Source: Batillaria attramentaria (taxonomy: Eukaryota > Mollusca > Gastropoda > Batillariidae). From it: a stretch of 64,000 nt of DNA. The translations under genes were made by a program, and so were the position numbers. The notes beneath the pieces are model-generated. The model saw only the letters and a program-made list of their open reading frames with translations. It had not been told where the DNA came from and made no database searches. Shown piece by piece: positions 57,281-64,000 of the stretch. Numbering within the stretch: the first letter of the stretch is position 1; every line of letters begins with the position of its first letter. The DNA lies in NCBI GenBank assembly GCA_018292915.2, contig JACVVK020000486.1:268501-332500 (forward strand), in the 5' to 3' direction.

Positions 57281-57744
57281 GATGGGGGTTTGCAACTCAG
57301 GTGCACAGGCTTGTATTCAAGAGCTATCTAATATTTCTCGGGTTTCACAGATGGCGTTTGCTTTGGATCAGTATATGTGCTTGTCAATTTTCTTGTACGC
57401 TGGACATAGCATTTCACTATATATATGCACTAGTTGTGCATTGACATTTGCTGGCTATGCGAACGAGGAGAACTTCAGTGGCTCAAAGCTTTCCTAGTCA
57501 GCCGTGTTATATAAGACCACGACGCTGTGCGTTTCGGTTTAATGCCATCCTGTCAATCTGAAACTGTGCGTGTGTCTAAAGGTCATAACACACGGGTAGC
57601 GTTTTAAACACGAAAAAACACGCGCAGGAAAAAAAATAGGTCGAAAGACATGTTGTAGCCGCATGTCACGTGAGAAACACGGGAGAAAAAACCCACCATG
57701 TTCGCTGTTCGGACTTAAAACACTTCCGTGTGACATCAGCCTAA

Positions 57745-57916
57745 GGGTGGGTGGGTGTTTGGGGGGTTTAACGTCCTTTTCCACCCCATACGGGTGATAT
57801 CAAAGACGAGGCAACGATGAAAAGGCCAGCACAAATATTTGGCCCCAGCCGGGATACGAACTCACGACCCGAGCATTAGAAGTCCAGCGCTCTACCATTC
57901 GGCCACCCCGGCCCCT
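57745..57916 (-). mobile_element. tRNA-derived SINE (family A), reversed
   Basis: The plus strand begins GGGTGGGTGGGTGTTTGG, passes GATATCAAAGACG and ends with the reversed tRNA-like head (CATTCGGCCACC). Confidence 0.8.
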
Positions 57917-58189
57917 CCATCAGCCTAAGCCGGGGTAGGAAAATCGACACCACCAAAACACTTCTGAACGGATTGTGAGGCTAGTAATGCCGAACAGTGG
58001 GTTTGTGTGGCCTCAGTGTGGTACTTGTGATGATACGAGATTAAACATTAGTTCGACTTTGAGAGATGTTATGGCAAATACCAGTCGTGTTGAGACCTAG
58101 ATTTTGACGTTCAGTGCATACTGTCTTTTACAAATGTTTTAGTCATATAGTCTGATTTTACTACTGGTATTACTGGCGTTTTTATGTAA

Positions 58190-58380
58190 GTTATTAGCTC
58201 TGGTGCTGCTGCAGCTGGAGGCATGAGAGAGAGAGAGAGAGAGGCAAGAGAGAGAGAGATTTTATAAGCCAAACTCCTTGAGTGTCTTCATGATTTTTAC
58301 GTGTCGGTGAAGCCAAAGACAAATTTCCTTTAAGGACAATAAAGTTATCTGTATCTGTATCTGTATCTGTTTCTGGCCCA
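58190..58380 (+). mobile_element. LINE 3' end with (TCTGTA)n tail
   Basis: CAAATTTCCTTTAAGGACAATAAAGTTATCTGTATCTG is a typical non-LTR 3' terminus with a short tandem tail, preceded by (GA)n. It matches, inverted, the tail style at 466-540. Confidence 0.55.
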
Positions 58381-58460
58381 CGCACTTAGTCTTAGCCGGA
58401 GAGTCCCATTCGTGCATGTAAACTTAGATAGTCCATTCTTAACGTTTTACATGATTTTAG

Positions 58461-58671
58461 GACATCTGTACTGGTGATAAACTGCCAAGTCACGACGGCG
58501 GTGATGGGGGTGAAGGCGATAAGACTGACGACGAAGAAGATAAAGTAGAAGACGATAACAGCGCCTTGCTGCAGGACCATGGTTGGGCGTGGTGTGTTGT
58601 GTTCGGTGGCTTTTTGTCTCATCTTATCACAGGTATTTGATTAGTGACTGTCTGTCTATCTGTCTGCCTGC

Positions 58672-58711
<40 letters not shown>

Positions 58712-59167
58712 CTCCCCCCCCCCTCTCTCCCCTCTTATGGCTCTGTATATTTATGCATATAATTCTTCCTTGGTACTTGCTAGTTTATTTTATATTTAAG
58801 CGCTTAGAACTATTATTCCGCATTCCGTTTCTTCGAGAGTTCTCTTTCTCCCTACCTGTCGGCCTTACTCTGTGAGTATCAACCGTCGCGCACCCTGCGT
58901 TCCGCTAGCGAAAAAACTCCTCACAATTCCGAAGCGTAACATGAAAACTGCCGGAGAGCGCTCTTTCAGCTTTTTAGCCCCGACTGTCTGGAACTCCTTG
59001 CCAATCGAACTCCTCCTTCAGACCTCACTGCCTCTGTTTAAATCGCATTTGAAGACCTATCTCTTCCGCCAAGCCCTTGACAGCTAAACCTCTGTTAAGC
59101 CTCAGTGTCTGTGTGCATCATGAGTTCGTTGCACTGCCAAATTGTATGTAAGCGGAGGGGATGTAAA

Positions 59168-59232
<65 letters not shown>

Positions 59233-59591
59233 TTAAGCGCAGCGAGTCCTTGAAGCGGGAGAACAGCGCTCAATAAAAGCCATGTATTATTATTATTAAT
59301 TACTATTTATTAATAGGTTACAGAGGTATATAAGCATTATCGTTATTACTATTTCTCTCTCTTCTCTCTCTCTCTCTCCATGCAAGCGCATACGTGTGTG
59401 TATGTAAGAGTGTGAGATGTTTTCAGTGCCTTCTGACTTTAATCAAAGCTTCATTGTTCGATGCATAATTTTGTTGCCATAGCTGTTTGAAACTTGACAA
59501 GTCTTTCATGTCGAGTCACCTGCGTTGTTTAAAAAAACAAAAAAAAAAAAAACCCAAACAACAACAATAACAACAAATACCACCCCCCTCC

Positions 59592-59624
<33 letters not shown>

Positions 59625-60200
59625 GTCTCTCTCTGCCCCCCCCCCCCGTTCTCCTCTCTCTCCCTAGTTGAAGCCACTGCAGCAACTCAAAATGATGGAG
59701 GCTGTGTTTGAGCATGTCTTACTGTATTTTATTGTTGTTGTTGCTTTTTTTTTTTTTTTTGAACGTTTTTGAACATCCCCCAAGCTGTGAAGTATCTTTG
59801 TTTATGTGTAGGTGGGTTCGAGCGATCAGACGGCGACTGCAGCAACTCAAAATGACGGAGGCTGTATTTGAGCATGTGTCTTACTGTATTTTATTGTTGT
59901 TGTTGCTTTTTTTTTTTTTGGAACGTTTTTGAACATCCCCCCAAGCTGTGAAGTATCTTTGTTTATGTGTAGGTGGGTTCGAGCGATCAGACGGCGTGAT
60001 GTTCCTGAAGTTCACAGAAAAGTTTAACGAGAGTGCTCAGCTTACTGCGTGGCCAGGTGCTCTCTGTTCCACCCTAAGACTCACGATGGGTAGGTACAGC
60101 CTACAGTTACAGGCATTGCAATGCGTGGTTAAATCACAGTTCTGAAGATTTGTACTTAAGCCTAGTTGTGTAGTGTTCCCGTGTGGGACTTCACTGCCAT

Positions 60201-60281
<81 letters not shown>

Positions 60282-63200
60282 CGGTGGGGTGGGGTGGGGT
60301 GGGGTGGGATGGGATGGGATGGGATGGGAGGGTGTAGAAAATAGGAATTCCGTGAGGGGGGGGGGGGGGGGGGGGTAGGGGGGGAGTGGCGAAGAGTGTG
60401 TGTGTGTGTCAGTGTGTGCGTGCGTGCGAGTGTGTGCGTGGTGGGGGAGGGGGGGGCAGAAAAAAGTTTTTTTTTAGAGAGAGAGAGAGACTCTTTTAGA
60501 CATTAAACATGAGAGAGCGAGAGAGAGAGAGAGAGAGAGACTTTGTTAGACATGAGACATGAGAGAGAGAGAGAGAGAGAGAGAGACACACACACACACA
60601 CATAGTATAAGCTTTTTGCACAGACCTGTTTCTGCCCTACAGGCCCTGTGGCAAGCGCCATGAGTAACCGCTTCAGTGCCCGTGCGTCCTGCATGCTGGG
60701 AGCCTTCATATTCGCTGCTGGTGTCATCATCAGCGGTTTTGCGCCCAACGTTCCCTTCCTGTTTCTCAGCTACGGGCTCCTGCAAGGTACATGTATTGTA
60801 AAGATCTTCGTTATCACGTCGTCACTTTAAAATAAAATGCCGGACACTATTTTGGGACAAATCTCTGAGACGTTGTTGGAGGTGACTTCGCACTGTGCTC
60901 AAGCGGACACCTAGGCTGGTTTTGCAAGCAATTGAAGCAGTGTTACGGTGGAAAAAGAGGCGACAGCTTCACTGTGTCTAGATGGTGTGAATCTGTTCCG
61001 AAGAACTGTTTCCTTGTCGTCCCCCGTTTGTTCGTAATAAGCTTGAAAATGATATTCCTGGATGGTTGGGATGCTTTACTGCTGGTTGGCTGTAGTTGGG
61101 TGTTGGCATCGGTGATGATGGCGACGACAACTACGACGATGATGATGACGACAGTGGTGGTGACAACGACGACGATGACGGTGATAATGACGGTGACGAC
61201 GACGACGATGATGATGATGAAAACAAGAATAATCTTGATTACAGGTATAGGGCGTGGTCTGGTCTACGCCCCTGGCCTCATCATCGTGGGAATGTACGTC
61301 AACCGTTACCGCGGCTTGGGAGTGGGGCTGAGCACGGCGGGGGTAGGGGCAGGCACTTTCCTTCTCCCACCGGTGGTAGAACTTCTGTTCGAGGAGTTCG
61401 GGTTCCAGGGCGCGTTCCTGATACTCGGGGGCGTCGCGCTTAACGTGTGTGTGGTCGCGGCCATCTACAGGCCTCTCTCTCTACACCGCAGTATCGTCAT
61501 CGGGCAGAGGTAGGTGATACACCTTCACTGTGTCCCGTTCTTTCTCTCCCTACCCACACCGAACAGATTTTTTTTTTTTTTTTTTTTTAAGAGAAGAATT
61601 CGACTGAGAATTAATAGAATCTGTAATTTACCCGAATTAGCAGATCTGGCGGGGTTAAGGAGTTCTGCAACCTACCCTAAAATATGTATAAATGAAATGA
61701 AAGTCCGATCAGAGACATTGCAAAATCAGCATGGGCGGATTTGTATGTGGTTCGGGAGTTCCCGCCGCTCCTGAAACTCACAAACAAACAAACAAACAAA
61801 CAAACAAACAAACAGAAACAAACTGTCGATGCACCTTATAGCGAAACTGCCGTAACATGTACGTGGTATTTTGCTTCACGGTTATTTTTCAATACCATCT
61901 GTATTATGAGCCTCCAGAGAAAGCTAATAAGACGTTTGACAAATTGCCAGTGTCTCTGAAAAGAGCTATCTTTGAGTAATGCCTATTTATAATGAACAAA
62001 TAAAACGGTGACTGAATTCAAGCCATGCTTAAACCCCATCGACAATTTTTACTTTGTCTGTTTTGTCTGTATCTTCCTGTTGTAATTGACTGAAATCTTT
62101 TGTTTTACAGATTGAAATCAACGCGAGAGGATGAAGAAGCTATGATACTGACTACCAAAAATCTGAACGACGCCAAATGGACAAACAATGAAGATCACAT
62201 AGACATCATCGACGATGCTGTCCACACAAACACAAACACACCCACCCCAAATAACTTCAAGACCTCACAGACTACTGCCTATCCTAGAAAGAAGTCCCAG
62301 ACAGTCTGTTTAAAATCCGCCTTTCAGACTTGCTTTCCTGTGGAGGGAGACAGGAAAGGCTCCTCAAAACGGAAACTCATTGAATGGTCGTTGTTGAAAA
62401 TCCCACCGTTTCTGTTCTTCTGCTTCAGCATATGTTTGTTCACAGCCGCGTTCAAATCCGCTTTCACCTTCCTCCCAGCCTTAGCCAAATCCAAAGGACT
62501 GTCCCAAATACAGGCAGCCTACCTCTTGTCTATATCAGGGATTTCAGACACCGTCGCCAGAATCCTGGCAGGCGCCATTTTGGATTTTGAGAAGGTTCGT
62601 CCGTTTCGCCCCATCGCCTACAACGGCGTGATCTTCGTCATCACAGTGTTGTCATTTCTGTCGCCTTTTATGACGAACTTTGTCGAGTTTGCTTTCTTGT
62701 TCGGGCTGTACGGGGCCTTGACTGGCATGTACGTATCCCAGAAGTCTGTGATCCTGGTGGACATTTTGGGTCAGGAGAAACTGAGCAGCTCCTTCGGCCT
62801 GATGATCTGCTTCCAGGGTCTGGGCACTTTCATTGGACCACCTTTAGCAGGTAAGATTGTGTGGTGCCGTTGAACTACTGCTTTGCGGATGAACTCTAGG
62901 AGAACGGCGGAATAGTGTTTTGCAGCACCTGTAGGAAAACGGAAATGTCGGTTCATGGGACCACATCGTTGTATATTTTATCGTTAGTGGACTTCAGAAG
63001 CACCAACGACTGAGTTTGATTTCGTTTTTGTTTAGCTTCACATCGTTGGCGGTTTGCCGGAGAACAACATAATTATGACAGTGAGAGGAGTAAGTCCACT
63101 GTTATATTTCTTTCATGGGTAGACCACAATATCTCGGGGCATTTGCGGGGGAACCGGGATATCCGAGCGGTAGAACGTTTGAATTTCAATGCTCGGGTTG

Positions 63201-63523
63201 CGAGTTCGAATCCTGGCTAGGAGCCGAAAACCTTGTGCTGACTTTTTCCTCGTAGCCCCGTCCTACGTGGTGGAAAAGGACTCAGCCCACCCTCAGGCCG
63301 TTTTGGGCCAAAAATCACGAAAAAGTCCAGTTTATTGATACTTCTTTAAATTCACTGTAATCACATAGAATTGGCACGTCTAGGATGAGCACGAGTCTTC
63401 TCTAGTTCTGCATCATGTCATTTTTTTTTTTTTCCAAATGTATACCAGCTCGCGTGGCTTACGTACTCAGTGACTTAGCCGATCTTATTCAGCGCTTAGA
63501 ACTATTATTTATTAATAGATTAC

Positions 63524-63554
<31 letters not shown>

Positions 63555-63960
63555 TCTCTGAAAGCCCATGCAAAAATCGCATTTTTCTTGAAATCTTCAG
63601 ATCACTAGAAGCCACTGTTACTAGTACGCAATGTACAGCGGTCTCGCGCATGGAAAGCAGCGGTGCTGTGTCCAGATGTGTCACCCGTGGGGGGGGGGGG
63701 GGGGGGACAACAAACTTTCATCGGCTCAGTACACGGAAGTCTTGTGGCTATGGCATACGCTCCCTGTTCACACCTTACCTTTCCCCGCTCATATTTCAGG
63801 TCTTTTGAAGGACATCTTCGGGCAATACGACGAGGCGTTCTTCCTGGGCGGGGCGGCCATGGCAGCTGCTGGTGGTCTGATGATCGTGTCCAACGTGTAC
63901 CGGGTAGCCAGCGAACGCAGGCGACTTGCAAGATTGGAACGCGACAAGGCACAGGCGTAA
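58461..63960 (+). CDS. SLC16 / monocarboxylate-transporter-like carrier (5' end incomplete)
   Basis: Six exons: 58461-58632, 59973-60089, 60643-60786, 61245-61509, 62111-62850, 63800-63960 (TAA). All have GT-AG borders and consistent phases and give 532 codons. Likely a proton-linked or facilitative carrier of monocarboxylates or related small solutes in the plasma membrane; the substrate is not readable. Signs: an acidic cytosolic N part, then DHGWAWCVVFGGF (the TM1 signature, normally [D/E]G[G/S]WGW), MYVNRYRGLGVGLSTAGVGAG (the TM5 signature YFxKRRxLAxGLAxAGxxxG), a long basic/Thr cytosolic loop at the start of the 740-bp exon, and SDTVARILAG, where the Asp and Arg match the TM8 pair essential in MCTs. 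TMs 7-11 are in that exon and the last helix and basic tail in the final one. No ATG lies in the first listed exon; see 56293-57095. Confidence 0.9.
58678..58732. repeat. (CT)n tract
   Basis: CT array and C-run in the first SLC16 intron. Confidence 0.9.
58800..59295 (+). mobile_element. LINE C-terminus and 3' tail
   Basis: An open frame ending at 59087 reads RRAPCVPLAKK...GERSFSFLAPTVWNSLP...FKSHLKTYLFRQAL, the conserved C-terminal tail of many non-LTR polymerases. It is followed by the family 3' tail with (GT)n (about 59171-59230), CTTTAAGCGCAGCGAGTCC and (ATT)n. 5'-truncated copy in the first SLC16 intron, sense orientation. Confidence 0.75.
59676..59996 (+). repeat. 160-bp tandem duplication including a splice acceptor
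   Basis: Units 59676-59835 and 59836-59996, starting ACTGCAGCAACTCAAAATG. Each ends with the acceptor TTTATGTGTAG and the first 24 bases of the SLC16 exon (GTGGGTTCGAGCGATCAG...). Only the second unit continues into the real exon at 59973. Confidence 0.9.
60203..60375. repeat. (GT)n, then GGGGT/GGGAT runs and a G-run
   Basis: GT array, short GC, then GGGGT x4-5 and GGGAT x4 and a G-run near 60355-60375, in the SLC16 intron. Strong G-quadruplex potential on the coding strand. Confidence 0.85.
60475..60601. repeat. (GA)n and (CA)n tracts
   Basis: Three GA arrays separated by GACATxAxACATGAGAG-type words, then CA, ending 40 bases before an SLC16 acceptor. Confidence 0.85.
61105..61225. repeat. 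GAYGAY-rich trinucleotide-type tract
   Basis: Imperfect GAC/GAT array ending ~20 bases before the SLC16 exon at 61245. It is open as poly-Asp but lies within an intron. Confidence 0.8.
63148..63290 (+). mobile_element. tRNA-derived SINE (family A), diverged
   Basis: Head GAACCGGGATATCCGAGCGG, box B GAGTTCGAATCCTGG, then the CCCCGTCCTACGTGGTGGAAAAGG body. The 3' tail is lost. Last SLC16 intron. Confidence 0.7.
63524..63555. repeat. (TAG)n microsatellite
   Basis: About ten TAG/AGT triplets in the last SLC16 intron; a G-run near 63690-63707 lies further on. Confidence 0.9.
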
Positions 63961-64000
63961 CTGGCTACACACGCCTGCCTTGAGGTTCTGTAGGTTGTGT

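Noticed and set aside
61096..61443. Poly-Asp frame before an SLC16 exon
   Set aside because: It is a GAC/GAT microsatellite in the intron read in a frame different from the exon that follows.

Overview
Eukaryotic, intron-rich, repeat-dense animal DNA. Long TG/CA microsatellites, tRNA-derived SINEs, many short inverted-repeat transposons, and a Rab geranylgeranyltransferase beta gene and an SLC16 transporter gene with GT-AG introns all point to a metazoan. The general texture (recurrent ACATGTAC-type words, TG/GA arrays, SINE tails of CCCAAACACCCACCC type) suggests a marine mollusc, probably a gastropod; that assignment is an inference from style, not from a marker gene.

Layout. 1-8 kb: mostly non-coding, with a decayed LINE 3' end, two small inverted-repeat elements and a short intact THAP zinc-finger ORF (5600-5932). 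8-40.7 kb: a small family of cysteine-rich membrane proteins with a TNF-receptor-like cysteine pattern: gene 1 (8092-9348), gene 2 (19039-20343) and gene 3 (35021-37621). Genes 2 and 3 lie in a segmental duplication (about 19034-28281 versus 36190-40652). Its left breakpoint is inside the coding minisatellite of gene 3, so gene 2 is a 5'-truncated copy that starts on a repeat-unit methionine. The 19-28 kb copy was later invaded by a 1.8-kb inverted-repeat element, a SINE, a 0.4-kb MITE and a 5'-truncated RT-bearing retrotransposon with a 14-bp target duplication. Between the two copies lies a 1.27-kb near-identical tandem triplication (30654-34288) that may carry duplicated exons upstream of gene 3.

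41.5-50.4 kb, minus strand: a complete or nearly complete RABGGTB (nine coding exons, 331 codons without the initiator Met; zinc ligands present). An intron holds a tandem array in which part of exon 6, its splice donor and a SINE head were amplified together. 50.5-53.3 kb: a 2.75-kb element with ~130-bp terminal inverted repeats and an 8-9 bp target duplication. It sits at what looks like the head-to-head boundary between RABGGTB and the next gene. 56-64 kb, plus strand: an SLC16/monocarboxylate-transporter-like gene with six clear exons through to the stop (63960); its first coding exon is not resolved.

Functionally the window combines one housekeeping enzyme (Rab prenylation), one plasma-membrane solute carrier and a lineage-specific, fast-changing receptor-like family. 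Several small non-autonomous DNA elements share CAG...CTG ends and 5- or 6-bp target duplications. Exon coordinates were read by eye from splice consensus and protein homology known to me; no alignment or database search was run.
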